From: Bacillus_BD sp963787345
GTDB taxonomy: Bacteria; Bacillota; Bacilli; Bacillales; Cytobacillaceae
NCBI GenBank assembly: GCA_963787345.1
Contig: CAWBCW010000005.1
Coordinates: 62,001 to 126,000, forward strand
DNA length: 64,000 nucleotides
Direction of reading: 5' to 3'
Part shown: positions 42,360-51,161 of the stretch, one piece after another
How positions within the stretch are numbered: the first letter of the stretch is position 1
How the letters are laid out: every line of letters starts with the position of its first letter
The notes under the pieces: model-generated
The model's input: only the letters and a program-made list of their open reading frames with translations
What the model was told of the DNA's origin: nothing
Databases searched by the model: none
Made by a program: the position numbers and the translations under genes

Positions 42360-42411
42360 GCTAGGCACCATCCACTTTTTTGGAAGCTTTACAAATGAGG
42401 TGATGCCTAGC
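42360..42411 (-). terminator. Terminator of the second EamA gene, GGTGCC-type
   Basis: GCTAGGCACCAT pairs with AGGTGATGCCTAGC over a long loop; within the loop CCA-CTTTTTTGG adds pairing. It lies just after the minus-strand stop. Confidence 0.55.
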
Positions 42412-42419
42412 CTGCTCGT

Positions 42420-43349
42420 CTATAAATGAATCGACTTCTGCTCTTGAAGTTGATAGTCTTCTGATTTCTCCACCTTGGATGAAGGCTTTCGATTAATCAA
42501 ATAAATGCTAAGCAAAATAAGGACTAATCCGACTAGAAGTGAGATCGTAAAAGGTTCTTGTAAGAAAATGGTTCCAAGCAAGACGGCAATCAGCGGAACA
42601 AGGAAGGTGAACGAACTCACCTTACTAGATTCACCGGAGCGCATGAGTTTATTGTAAACAGCCGTAGCCCCTGTTACCCCTAGCAATGCTCCAAATAATA
42701 GAATTGATACGAATGGTAGATTCCATTGAATGCTTGACACAGTTTCTACATTGAGTCCAATGCCGCTTAATACAATCCCACCTATTATATTTTGGATCGC
42801 TACAAGCCAGAGACCATTGACCAACCCGCTTGTTTTCTTTACAAAAACGGTTCCAATCGCCCATCCTAGACCAGTAATGAAAGCTAATAGAATACCATAA
42901 AAGGAGACTTGTCCAGATATCCCATCAAAACTAACCGCAAAAACTCCAAGAAAACCAATGATCATCCCGACAATTTTCAAAAGAGTTAATGATTCCTTCA
43001 ACCAAAGCCATGCAAGCAAAGCTACTAACACAGGCTGTAAATAAACGATGACCGAAAATAATCCAGAAGGCAAGTATTGCAACCCGTACGTTTGCACACC
43101 ATTAAAAATCATAATATTAAAAAAGGCAGAGATTACATAGATATGCCATGTTTTTTTCCATTGTATTTCTTTCCATTTCGGAAGCAGAACAAGACTTAAC
43201 AAGATTCCCCCTAGCAGTGTTCTCATGCCCGCAAAAATAAAAGGAGGGGTGTAATTTAAGGCTATTTTATAAATAGGCCAAACAAACCCCCATGTTAACA
43301 CGACAAAAGCAATTCCTAGCATCGTTTTTGATTTTGACAACTTTTCCAA
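42420..43349 (-). CDS. EamA/DMT-family transporter
   Basis: A 309-residue protein with ten hydrophobic helices in two EamA halves (VVLTWGFVWPIYKIAL in the first, ITGLGWAIGTVFVKK in the second) and the usual FLVPLIAVLLGTIFLQEP near the end. A metabolite exporter or importer; substrate unknown. It is not closely similar to the EamA protein at 12683. The start is uncertain: TTG 43349 has GAGGGG at 6 bases, while ATG 43367 has no clear ribosome site. Confidence 0.8.
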   Translation of the reverse strand: MEKLSKSKTMLGIAFVVLTWGFVWPIYKIALNYTPPFIFAGMRTLLGGILLSLVLLPKWKEIQWKKTWHIYVISAFFNIMIFNGVQTYGLQYLPSGLFSVIVYLQPVLVALLAWLWLKESLTLLKIVGMIIGFLGVFAVSFDGISGQVSFYGILLAFITGLGWAIGTVFVKKTSGLVNGLWLVAIQNIIGGIVLSGIGLNVETVSSIQWNLPFVSILLFGALLGVTGATAVYNKLMRSGESSKVSSFTFLVPLIAVLLGTIFLQEPFTISLLVGLVLILLSIYLINRKPSSKVEKSEDYQLQEQKSIHL

Positions 43350-43392
43350 CCAAATCCCCTCTTCCATTAAATCTATCTCTAAGTTTCAAAAC

Positions 43393-43424
43393 AAAAAACT
43401 CGTCAAGATGATAACGAGTTTTTT
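43393..43424. terminator. Bidirectional intrinsic terminator
   Basis: AAAAAACTCGT and ACGAGTTTTTT form a perfect stem around CAAGATGATA. It ends the minus-strand gene at 43459-44388. Confidence 0.8.
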
Positions 43425-43458
43425 GCTGTATTCGTCACTTCTCCACTCCTGTGTTCTC

Positions 43459-44388
43459 TTAAATTAGACTCCTCACTTTTTCAATTGATTCAGCGTCAAG
43501 AGTACCGTTTTCAGATTTTAGAACAGGATGATCATCAGAAATTAAAGTCACTTCGAATCCATGATTATAGCCATGAAGGGTAACCCTCATTTTCTTCAGT
43601 TCATGGAAACTGTAGCCGATTTCAATCAATAAATCATTCAAGATGTTAAGAATTGATTTTTTATATTCAGGAACTTCAAGTGCCAATAAATTGCCTAGCT
43701 CAGAAATAACCGTTTCTTTTCCACTTTCTGCTGTGCGAATATCCATGAATTTTAATTCACCGAATGGATGATCTCTAAAAACATCACTTGGACGGGCATA
43801 AATGGGATTTAATCCACATTGATAACGGCCTGTCGCTTTTAAGATGCGTATCATTTGAACATCCGTTGGTTGCTTATAAGTGATAATTGGCTGCGAAGAT
43901 TCATCGGTGACGACTCTTTTAGAGTAATAGGAAATGGTCTTCGTATTGATTGCTTTTTCAACTTCTTGCGAAGGAATAGACAAACCATTCCCTACTGTGT
44001 ATGTTGCAAGCAAGATATCCATCTCAAAAGCTTGTTGAACAAATTCTTCAACCGGTTCTTGGCCGATAAAAATAGTAATCTCCTTATTTAACACCATTCC
44101 AGTTCCTATTGATACTGTGCCATGACCAAATGTTTTATTTTCTTTAAATGTAAAAAGACCTTTATTTGTTAATTCTTCCACTGTACTGCTATTATTTCCT
44201 GCATCCGCCTGATTTGGCAGGAAAAGATAAAGCGCCACACTTTCTGGCTCTAATTGATAAATCGTATCTACAACCGCTTCACCAATAACGGTCACTTCAT
44301 ATCCACTAAGCGTTTCAAATTCTTTCGCTACTCCATGCATAAGTGAAGATTCAAATGTTAATTTCTGTTCAATCGTTACGTTTCCCAT
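43459..44388 (-). CDS. Uncharacterised 309-residue protein
   Basis: I do not recognise this protein. It is soluble, without signal or membrane segments. It alternates beta and helical segments (VALYLFLPNQAD, GTVSIGTGMVLNKEITIFIG) and carries GRYQCGLNPIYARPSDVFR in its centre. ATG 44388 follows AAGGAAT at 7 bases; an upstream ATG at 44406 has no ribosome site. It is a one-gene unit with a good terminator and a repeat element just upstream. Confidence 0.55.
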   Translation of the reverse strand: MGNVTIEQKLTFESSLMHGVAKEFETLSGYEVTVIGEAVVDTIYQLEPESVALYLFLPNQADAGNNSSTVEELTNKGLFTFKENKTFGHGTVSIGTGMVLNKEITIFIGQEPVEEFVQQAFEMDILLATYTVGNGLSIPSQEVEKAINTKTISYYSKRVVTDESSQPIITYKQPTDVQMIRILKATGRYQCGLNPIYARPSDVFRDHPFGELKFMDIRTAESGKETVISELGNLLALEVPEYKKSILNILNDLLIEIGYSFHELKKMRVTLHGYNHGFEVTLISDDHPVLKSENGTLDAESIEKVRSLI

Positions 44389-44448
44389 AAATCCAATTCC
44401 TTTCATGTCTGTAATGCAGGATGACGCAATGTCCCCTCTTGTCTGCTT

Positions 44449-44500
44449 CGATAAAGTGAAACTTCCATCAGCAGGTCTTACTTCCCGTTAAGCCTGATAA
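44449..44500. repeat. Palindromic intergenic repeat, copy 3 (degenerate)
   Basis: CGATAAAGTGAAACTTCCATCAGCAGG repeats the opening of the 20118 copy, in pieces GATAAAGTGAAACTT and CATCAG, but its second arm has decayed (CCCGTTAAGCCTGAT). The rest of the 44389-44680 gap holds only the promoter region of the SEC-C gene. Confidence 0.5.
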
Positions 44501-44680
44501 AATAGTTTCCCTTTAAAAGAGATAACGATAGGTTGCATGGAAAGTATTTCAATTCTCTTGGTTTCAAATCCAAGCAAATCTTATAGTTCATACTTCACAC
44601 ACTTCAATTCTCGTTAATATAATTGTATAATAGTTAAAAGAAAATTAACAATAAAATAAATAAATAGAGGATGAAAAACA

Positions 44681-45781
44681 TTGAAAAAAGTAGGTAGAAA
44701 TGACTTATGTCCTTGTGGGAGCGGGAAAAAATACAAGATATGCTGTGGAAAAAGCAACGTCATTTCCTTAGAACTTCTTTTAGATAATGAACTAAGCAAA
44801 TTACAGGCTGATATTATCAATTATTCCCTCGATATGCATGGCGAGGAAATGAGTGACTTTTTGGCTGATCGATTAGAAGAATTAGTCATTCCTGAAGATG
44901 CTCTTGAAATGGTTCACTTTTTCACCGTATCTTGGTTTATCACCTCTATTAATGTAAACGACAAAACGATTCTAGAAGAATATATTGATCATAATCGATC
45001 GAAATGGACTCGTCAAAGGGTTAAAGATATTTTACTTTCATGGAAACATGGGAAACCTACTGTTGCCATCATTCAAAGTCAAGATGAAAATCAACTGTTA
45101 ACCTTAAATGATTTATTTACAGACGAAATCTATAAAGTAAAGGTACTAGATCAAGATCATAACGTTGAAACGGGCGGAATTGCGATCGGTATCATCCTTC
45201 CAGCCGGCGAACATTCTATTTTCTTTCCATCTTTTATTGATTTACCTGCAAGTCTAACCGAACCACTTAAAGAAGCAGTAATTCAATTATTTGAAGAAAG
45301 TGACGAAACTGATCCAATTGACTACTTATCCTTGTATTACCCTGAAGTCCTCCATCTTTTTATGTTTGGACCAGAACCCAATATAGAAGATCTTGATTGG
45401 ATGTCTCCAAAACACTTTGAAGTAGCACAAGAATTTAAGGAATACATAGAGGATTTTCATGATGAGGTGATCATCAAATTAGGGGTTCATCTTTGGTATC
45501 AATATTGTTCAAGAAAAAATCCGAAAATAATCAAAACAAGCGTTTATGCTGCTGCGCTAATTTACTTAGTTGATCGGTTCATTCCTTTTGGAGAATATGT
45601 TACTCAAAATCAACTGGCCAAGGAATTTAATATTTCTAGCAGTAGTTTATCAGCAAGATATAGGGATATGGAAAAAGTACTAAAAGAAGAAATTGAGGAC
45701 CTAGAGAAAAAGCTTGATCAAATTGAAAACGATATTGTCGAGGATGGATTCTTTGAAGATGATGAAGCATCTGTCAAATGA
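44681..45781 (+). CDS. SEC-C zinc-motif protein
   Basis: A 366-residue protein starting with a SEC-C motif, GRNDLCPCGSGKKYKICCG (about 4-22), a zinc-binding element also found at the SecA C-terminus. The middle is unknown. The end carries IYLVDRFIPFGEYVTQNQLA followed by FNISSSSLSARYRDM, which resembles a helix-turn-helix, then an acidic coiled tail. TTG 44681 with GAGGAT is the only start that keeps the SEC-C motif. The next gene starts inside its last 23 bases, so the two are translationally coupled. Confidence 0.75.
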   Translation: MKKVGRNDLCPCGSGKKYKICCGKSNVISLELLLDNELSKLQADIINYSLDMHGEEMSDFLADRLEELVIPEDALEMVHFFTVSWFITSINVNDKTILEEYIDHNRSKWTRQRVKDILLSWKHGKPTVAIIQSQDENQLLTLNDLFTDEIYKVKVLDQDHNVETGGIAIGIILPAGEHSIFFPSFIDLPASLTEPLKEAVIQLFEESDETDPIDYLSLYYPEVLHLFMFGPEPNIEDLDWMSPKHFEVAQEFKEYIEDFHDEVIIKLGVHLWYQYCSRKNPKIIKTSVYAAALIYLVDRFIPFGEYVTQNQLAKEFNISSSSLSARYRDMEKVLKEEIEDLEKKLDQIENDIVEDGFFEDDEASVK

Positions 45782-46664
45782 TCTTGAAAATCCTTTCGTC
45801 CATTCAAGCATAGCGATGGAACGAGAACTTCTAAAATTAGAGAGGGATATGGAAAATCAAGACTTCGACTCTATTGAGGAAATAAATCACTTTATCAATC
45901 AACGATTACATAAATCCGATGCTCCAAAAAAGAAGTTAACAAATAAAGAGAAAGCCCAAGATTTATTATTCGATGCTTACGAATCTCACGACAATAAGCG
46001 AAAGGAATTAGCAGAACAGGCTTTAAAATTATATCCGAACAGTCCGGATGCATATTCGATTTTAGCAGAGTTTGAATTTAATCCTCTAAAAAAAGAGCAG
46101 CTCTTATTAACCGGAATGAATGTTGGGCTAAAAGAACTTGGCCCAGACTTTTTCTCTGAAAATAAGGGAAGTTTCTGGGGAATGGTTCATACCCGTCCCT
46201 TTATGAGGGCGCAATATAATTATGCCGTAGTCTTACAAGAATCCGGTCGTCTAGAAGAGGCAATTAAACAATATGAGGAACTCTTGGAATTAAATCCAAA
46301 TGACAATCAAGGTGTTCGTTATGAATTATTTACAGCCTATTTGGAATTAGGATTAATAAATAAAGCAGAAGCGCTATTAAATCAATTCAATGAACCGACG
46401 AGTGCGAATGGTGCCTATAATCGTGTACTTATCGAATTCTTTAAAAACGGTGCGACGATAAAAGCGAAACAACTACTGCAAAAAGCAAAGCTGCAAAACC
46501 GATTTATACCCCCTTATTTATTAGGCAATAAAAATATTCCTGAATTTCTACCGAGCGGATATCAACTAGGAGACGAGTCCGAAGCCGTTATTTATGTCGA
46601 TCAACATTTGCATCTATGGCAAAGCCATCCAAAATTAATCGAGATGCTTAGAAAAATAAAATAA
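45759..46664 (+). CDS. TPR-repeat protein coupled to the SEC-C gene
   Basis: A 301-residue soluble protein. TPR-like helices are seen at ALKLYPNSPDAYSILAEF and in ALVLQESGRLEEAI-type form: YNYAVVLQESGRLEEAIKQY, ELLELNPNDNQGVR and YLELGLINKAEALLNQF. It probably serves protein-protein contacts, perhaps with the SEC-C protein. ATG 45759 overlaps the preceding gene by 23 bases; the exact start could be 45744 or 45762. Function unknown. Confidence 0.7.
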   Translation: MMKHLSNDLENPFVHSSIAMERELLKLERDMENQDFDSIEEINHFINQRLHKSDAPKKKLTNKEKAQDLLFDAYESHDNKRKELAEQALKLYPNSPDAYSILAEFEFNPLKKEQLLLTGMNVGLKELGPDFFSENKGSFWGMVHTRPFMRAQYNYAVVLQESGRLEEAIKQYEELLELNPNDNQGVRYELFTAYLELGLINKAEALLNQFNEPTSANGAYNRVLIEFFKNGATIKAKQLLQKAKLQNRFIPPYLLGNKNIPEFLPSGYQLGDESEAVIYVDQHLHLWQSHPKLIEMLRKIK

Positions 46665-46844
46665 AGGATAACAAACTTTTCAAGAAAGTGTGACTTGCGA
46701 TTGATAGTAAAAATTGAAAATTAAAGGGAACGGCAACCCGCTCCCTTGTTTCAAATCAAATATGCCTTGGCGTAGTTGCACCCAGATTTTATCGAGCTTG
46801 CTGAGGTATTCTTTCCTTTTAAAATCTGTGGCTTCCGTCGGAGC

Positions 46845-46932
46845 TTTAACTGCATTCAGCCGGGGGTTGACCCCCCACTGAATTGTTAAAATCTTGGCAT
46901 TCATCTCACTACTTATAGAAGTGGGAGACTTA
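46845..46932. repeat. Palindromic intergenic repeat, copy 4 (two-hairpin form)
   Basis: CATTCAGCCGGGGGTTGAC pairs with CCCCCCACTGAAT, followed after 30 bases by CTCACTACTTATAGAAGTGGG. It matches the order and spacing of the 22003 copy. The 46665-46977 gap that contains it has no convincing gene; a 110-codon frame on the minus strand (46680-47012) runs through the repeat and is probably spurious. Confidence 0.6.
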
Positions 46933-46977
46933 ATCCCTGTCGCAAGCTTTCGGTACAAAAACATTTGCTGAATGAAG

Positions 46978-49410
46978 TTAATGTAATTTAACCCTTTGTA
47001 AACGCAATGCATTCAGTACGACAGACACGGAACTAAATGCCATTGCTGCTCCTGCCACCCATGGTGCAAGGAGTCCTGCTGCAGCAATTGGAATCCCAAT
47101 GATATTATAGGCAAATGCCCAAAATAGGTTTTGCTTAATATTCTGCATTGTTTTTCGACTCATTAATATCGCATCAGCAATGCTGTTTAAGTCACCGCGA
47201 ATTAAGGTGATATCTGCGGCTTCCATTGCAACATCTGTTCCTGTACCAATGGCCATCCCAATATCCGCTGTAGCAAGTGCTGGCGCATCATTGATCCCGT
47301 CGCCAACCATTGCCACTTTTTTGCCCTCTTGCTGCAGTTTTTTCACTTCTTCTGCTTTTCCTTCAGGAAGTACTTCCGCAATAACAGCATCAACGCCTAC
47401 CTCTTTCCCAATCGTTCGGGCTGTACGCTCATTATCCCCTGTCATCATAATCACTTTGATGTCCATTTCCTGTAATCGACGTATTGCTTCCAGAGATGTC
47501 TCTTTAATCGTATCGGCTACGGCAACTAGCCCTGCATATTGTCCATTCATTCCAACTAGCATAGCTGTTTTCCCATTTCGCTCTAATTCTTCCATTGCAG
47601 GAAGAACGGACTCGATACTAATTCCATATCTTTGCATTAACTTCCGTGTACCAATAACAATCTCTTCGCCTGAAACTGTCGCATGTACCCCAAATCCAGG
47701 AATGTTTTCGAAAAATTGAACATCACTTAGTTCGATCCCTTTTTCCCTGATCCCTTGAACAATAGCTTCTGCCAATGGGTGCTCAGATTGTCTTTCGACT
47801 GCCCCTAGCAATGACAAAAACTTCTCTTCATCTTGACCATCTGCCACTAAAACATCCGTTAGTACAGGTTTCCCATGTGTGACTGTACCTGTTTTATCAA
47901 CTACCACTGTATCGATCCCCTGGGTTTGCTCCAAATGTTCGCCGCCTTTGAATAAGATCCCAAATTCCGCTGCGCGACCTGAACCAGCCATAATGGAGGT
48001 TGGTGTTGCGAGCCCTAGAGCACAAGGACAAGCGATGACAAGTACAGCAATTAACACTTCAAGTGCCGGAGTAACTTCACCAGGCTGAATCCAAATGATC
48101 CATACTAAAAATGAAAGAAAAGCAATTCCTACAACAATTGGAACGAAAATACCTGAAATTTTATCCGCCATACGTTGAATAGGCGCTTTCGAACCTTGCG
48201 CGTTTTCCACCACTTTAATAATTTGTGCTAATGCTGTGTCACGACCAACTTTTGTTGCTATCATTTTGATGAAACCATTTTTGTTAATCGTTGACCCGTA
48301 TAAGACGTCACCCGCATTTTTATCGACCGGGATACTCTCACCTGTTAACATCGATTCATCAACAGCACTTGTTCCTTCCGCTACCTCTCCATCAACAGGG
48401 ATTTTTTCACCAGGCTTTACTAAAATCATGTCACCGATAACGACCTCTTCTAGCGGTATTTCCTTTTCCGCGCCATCACGGACAACAATCGCTGTCTTTG
48501 CTTGTAGTCCCATTAATTTTTTGATCGCTTCTGATGAACGGCCTTTCGCTCTTGCTTCAAATAATTTACCTAATAAAATAAGAGTGATTAAGACTACACT
48601 CGTTTCGAAGTATAGATGTGGAGTATGGCCTGTTCCAGCTGTTATAATCGCTTGATACACGCTATAAAAATACGCTGCTGAAGTCCCCATCGCAACGAGT
48701 ACATCCATGTTTGCACTCCCATTGCGAAGTGCTTTATAAGCCCCTACATAAAACTGTTTCCCGACAATAAATTGTACAGGTGTCGCCAATAACATTTGGA
48801 ACCATGGATTCATTAAGATGTCTGGTACATATAGGAACGATGTAAAAGAAAAATGTGCAGCCATTGTCCACAATAATGGCAATGATAAAATCGCTGAAAT
48901 AATGAATTTACGTTGTTGATCTTTAATATGCTTTTCACGGTAGTCTACTTGTTCTTGTTCCTCTTGCTGTTGATGCGCACCGTAACCAAGCTTTTCTACC
49001 TTCGCGATAATATCAGCAATCGTCAACTCTGCAGGATTAAATTCGACCGTTGCCTTTTCCAGCGCTAAGTTAACATTGGCAACCGCAACACCTTCCATCT
49101 TATTTAACACTTTTTCGACCCGAGTTGAACAAGCTGCACAAGTCATTCCTGTAATATCGAACTCCGCTTTTTGTTTCACAACCCCATAGCCAAGTGCTTC
49201 GATTTTCTTTTCAAAATCAGCTTGGTTCAGTTTCGACGGGTCATACTGAATTGATGACTTTTCAAGTGCCAAATTGACAGATGCTTGGTGTACACCATCC
49301 ATTTTATTTATGACTTTTTCTATGCGAGCAGAGCAGGCGGCACAAGTCATTCCTGTAATTCCAATACTCGTTTCTTTCACTTCACTAGCTTCTTTTGCTG
49401 CTGTACTCAT
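46978..49410 (-). CDS. copA: Copper-exporting P-type ATPase
   Basis: The 810-residue P1B ATPase exports Cu(I). Two heavy-metal domains carry GMTCAACSARIEK (Cys23, Cys26) and GMTCAACSTRVEK (Cys91, Cys94). The membrane metal site is CPC in VIACPCALGLATPTS; the phosphorylated Asp is in DKTGTVTHGKP; TGES (MLTGESIP) and GDGINDAPALA complete the set. No copZ chaperone gene lies between it and csoR. A CsoR-type operator (49429-49445) sits just before its AAGGTGGG ribosome site, so copper should induce it. Confidence 0.96.
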   Translation of the reverse strand: MSTAAKEASEVKETSIGITGMTCAACSARIEKVINKMDGVHQASVNLALEKSSIQYDPSKLNQADFEKKIEALGYGVVKQKAEFDITGMTCAACSTRVEKVLNKMEGVAVANVNLALEKATVEFNPAELTIADIIAKVEKLGYGAHQQQEEQEQVDYREKHIKDQQRKFIISAILSLPLLWTMAAHFSFTSFLYVPDILMNPWFQMLLATPVQFIVGKQFYVGAYKALRNGSANMDVLVAMGTSAAYFYSVYQAIITAGTGHTPHLYFETSVVLITLILLGKLFEARAKGRSSEAIKKLMGLQAKTAIVVRDGAEKEIPLEEVVIGDMILVKPGEKIPVDGEVAEGTSAVDESMLTGESIPVDKNAGDVLYGSTINKNGFIKMIATKVGRDTALAQIIKVVENAQGSKAPIQRMADKISGIFVPIVVGIAFLSFLVWIIWIQPGEVTPALEVLIAVLVIACPCALGLATPTSIMAGSGRAAEFGILFKGGEHLEQTQGIDTVVVDKTGTVTHGKPVLTDVLVADGQDEEKFLSLLGAVERQSEHPLAEAIVQGIREKGIELSDVQFFENIPGFGVHATVSGEEIVIGTRKLMQRYGISIESVLPAMEELERNGKTAMLVGMNGQYAGLVAVADTIKETSLEAIRRLQEMDIKVIMMTGDNERTARTIGKEVGVDAVIAEVLPEGKAEEVKKLQQEGKKVAMVGDGINDAPALATADIGMAIGTGTDVAMEAADITLIRGDLNSIADAILMSRKTMQNIKQNLFWAFAYNIIGIPIAAAGLLAPWVAGAAMAFSSVSVVLNALRLQRVKLH

Positions 49411-49428
49411 GATCTTCCCACCTTCCTT

Positions 49429-49445
49429 ATACCTATAAGGGGTAT
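49429..49445. promoter_or_regulatory. CsoR-type operator upstream of copA
   Basis: ATACCTATAAGGGGTAT, an imperfect palindrome, matches the site before csoR at 49829 in 15 of 17 positions. Confidence 0.7.
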
Positions 49446-49462
49446 ATTTTGTTGAAAATTTT

Positions 49463-49795
49463 TTATTTTTTCATTAGCTTTTGAATGGTTACTACTAATT
49501 CATCTAAAACCTCATCATCACCTTCTGAAAGGCGGTCTACTACACAGCCCTTTAGATGGCCTTCCAAAAGAATTTTGGCCACACTATTTAAAGCAGATTG
49601 TGTTGCAGAAATTTGCGTGATCACGTCATCACAATAAACGTCTCTATCAATCATTCCGTTAATCCCGCGAATTTGACCTTCAATCCGATTTAATCGAGTC
49701 GTTAAATCCTTCTTTACACGCTCCGGATGATGACTTTTACGGCAAGGCTCTGTACCTTCTGTATGACAAGCAACTTCATTCTCTTTATGTTCCAT
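49463..49795 (-). CDS. csoR: Copper-sensing transcriptional repressor CsoR
   Basis: A 110-residue all-helical DUF156 repressor. The Cu(I) ligands Cys-His-Cys are Cys55 (DVYCDDVI), His80 and Cys84 (EGHLKGCVV). The N-terminus has extra Cys/His (CHTEGTEPCRKSHH) not needed in the family. Apo-CsoR binds the operators seen before csoR and copA and releases them with copper. The ATG follows GAGGAGG. Its gene is 52 bases upstream of copA. Confidence 0.93.
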   Translation of the reverse strand: MEHKENEVACHTEGTEPCRKSHHPERVKKDLTTRLNRIEGQIRGINGMIDRDVYCDDVITQISATQSALNSVAKILLEGHLKGCVVDRLSEGDDEVLDELVVTIQKLMKK

Positions 49796-49828
49796 TAACT
49801 TAACCTCCTCACTTAATTATATTTTACC

Positions 49829-49845
49829 ATACCTATGTAGGGTAT
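49829..49845. promoter_or_regulatory. CsoR-type operator upstream of csoR
   Basis: ATACCTATGTAGGGTAT, nearly the same as the copA operator, about 33 bases before the csoR start, implying autoregulation. Confidence 0.7.
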
Positions 49846-49910
49846 GTAAATGAAGAGGATACATTTGGGTTGAATTCATTTTAACAGGATAATAATCTAA
49901 ATGTATGAAA

Positions 49911-49934
49911 GAGCCTCTCCAGAAAGAAAGGCTC
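49911..49934 (-). terminator. Terminator of the beta-lactamase-fold hydrolase gene
   Basis: On the minus strand GAGCCTTTC pairs with GAGAGGCTC around TTTCTG and is followed by TTTCA. Modest strength. Confidence 0.5.
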
Positions 49935-50030
49935 ACTATTCTATATTACTTACACCGATCCCGTCCCAACCTGTATTCTACTGTTGGCTGTTAAAATAAA
50001 GCATCTCCTTTTCTTCCACTTTTGCTTAGA

Positions 50031-51104
50031 TCATTTATTCATACGATTGTTAAAAATTGATTTTGCAATATCCTCATTTACTGTTCCAGTAAGGCTTAAT
50101 AACATTTTAATTAACCTTAATGGTCTTATTTGGATAGTCGAACAAATAACAATACCCATTTGTCTTTCTTTAATAAAGCCACAATACGTATGAAATCCCT
50201 TCGTTCCTCCAGTATGATAGATAATTGGAAAACTGCTCCATTTCTTCTGCTCAATAATCCAGCCTAGCCCCATATTAAAGTCTTTCCACTGTGTTTTTGA
50301 ATGTATTCTATGAGTAAATTCAATTTCTTCTTTTAATGGATTGTCTCGGATATTCATTTGATATTCCAAAAGCTTGAGCATATCATGTACTGTACTTTTT
50401 AATGCACCCGCACCATTCATAGCTGGTAACAAAAGTGGTGGGATTTCCTTCCCTTTTTTATTATACGCTTTCACATAACGTTGAGCTTGTTCTGTGTTCC
50501 CTGTTATAAAGGTATCCCACATATCCAATGGTTCCAAAATTTGTGATGTAATCGCTTCTTCATAAGTAACTCCTAATATTTCGGCTAGCGTGTTTCCTAA
50601 TAAACCTACAGCTATATTGGAATACCTCCATTTTTCACCAATTTCTCTTTTTAAATCAAAGTCAATAAAAAATTGATTGAAATCTTCGTGTGTAAAGTAT
50701 TTATATGGATTGTCTTTTTCACCTTTATGCTCTTTCATCCGTTGACGTATTTTTTTCATATTTTCCCTTGGGAGACCTGAAAGATGGGTCGATAAATGAC
50801 GGAATGTTACTTCCTTTCCATTATAGGATAATGCCCGTCTATACTCTGGTTTATATGAGGATATTGGTTGATCTAAATCTACGGTAAAGTTTAAAACTAA
50901 CTTTGATAATAGTAAGCTCGTAAAGATTTTTGTTACTGATCCAATTTCAAATACAGAATCGCCTATTTCAACACCATCATGATCATCATAAACAGTCCCA
51001 GTAACAATTTTTTTATCTTTTGTTACTACACCAAGAAGTATACTTGCTTTCTTAGCATTATTTAGTTCTCTTGTTATCAACTTTTCCGTTTCTTTATTAA
51101 TCAA
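50031..51104 (-). CDS. Beta-lactamase-family serine hydrolase
   Basis: A 357-residue class-C/penicillin-binding-protein fold hydrolase. The active motifs are SxxK in FEIGSVTKIFTSLLL, YxN in WRYSNIAVG and HTGG in IIYHTGGTKGF. No signal peptide is evident, so it is probably cytoplasmic; such proteins are esterases or peptidases more often than lactamases. The TTG at 51104 follows GGGGGCGG. A frameshifted MerR-type regulator gene lies 57 bases upstream on the same strand and probably controlled it. Confidence 0.85.
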   Translation of the reverse strand: MINKETEKLITRELNNAKKASILLGVVTKDKKIVTGTVYDDHDGVEIGDSVFEIGSVTKIFTSLLLSKLVLNFTVDLDQPISSYKPEYRRALSYNGKEVTFRHLSTHLSGLPRENMKKIRQRMKEHKGEKDNPYKYFTHEDFNQFFIDFDLKREIGEKWRYSNIAVGLLGNTLAEILGVTYEEAITSQILEPLDMWDTFITGNTEQAQRYVKAYNKKGKEIPPLLLPAMNGAGALKSTVHDMLKLLEYQMNIRDNPLKEEIEFTHRIHSKTQWKDFNMGLGWIIEQKKWSSFPIIYHTGGTKGFHTYCGFIKERQMGIVICSTIQIRPLRLIKMLLSLTGTVNEDIAKSIFNNRMNK

Positions 51105-51161
51105 ACAAACCGCCCCCTGTTCTTCTTATTAGTCAAAGGCTTATTATTTGGAACCCGATTT

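Noticed and set aside
46680..47012. 110-codon minus-strand frame after copA
   Set aside because: It runs through the palindromic repeat at 46845-46932 and overlaps the copA end; no ribosome site or family.
47180..48655. Long plus-strand frames opposite copA
   Set aside because: They are antisense shadows of a well-conserved P-type ATPase gene.
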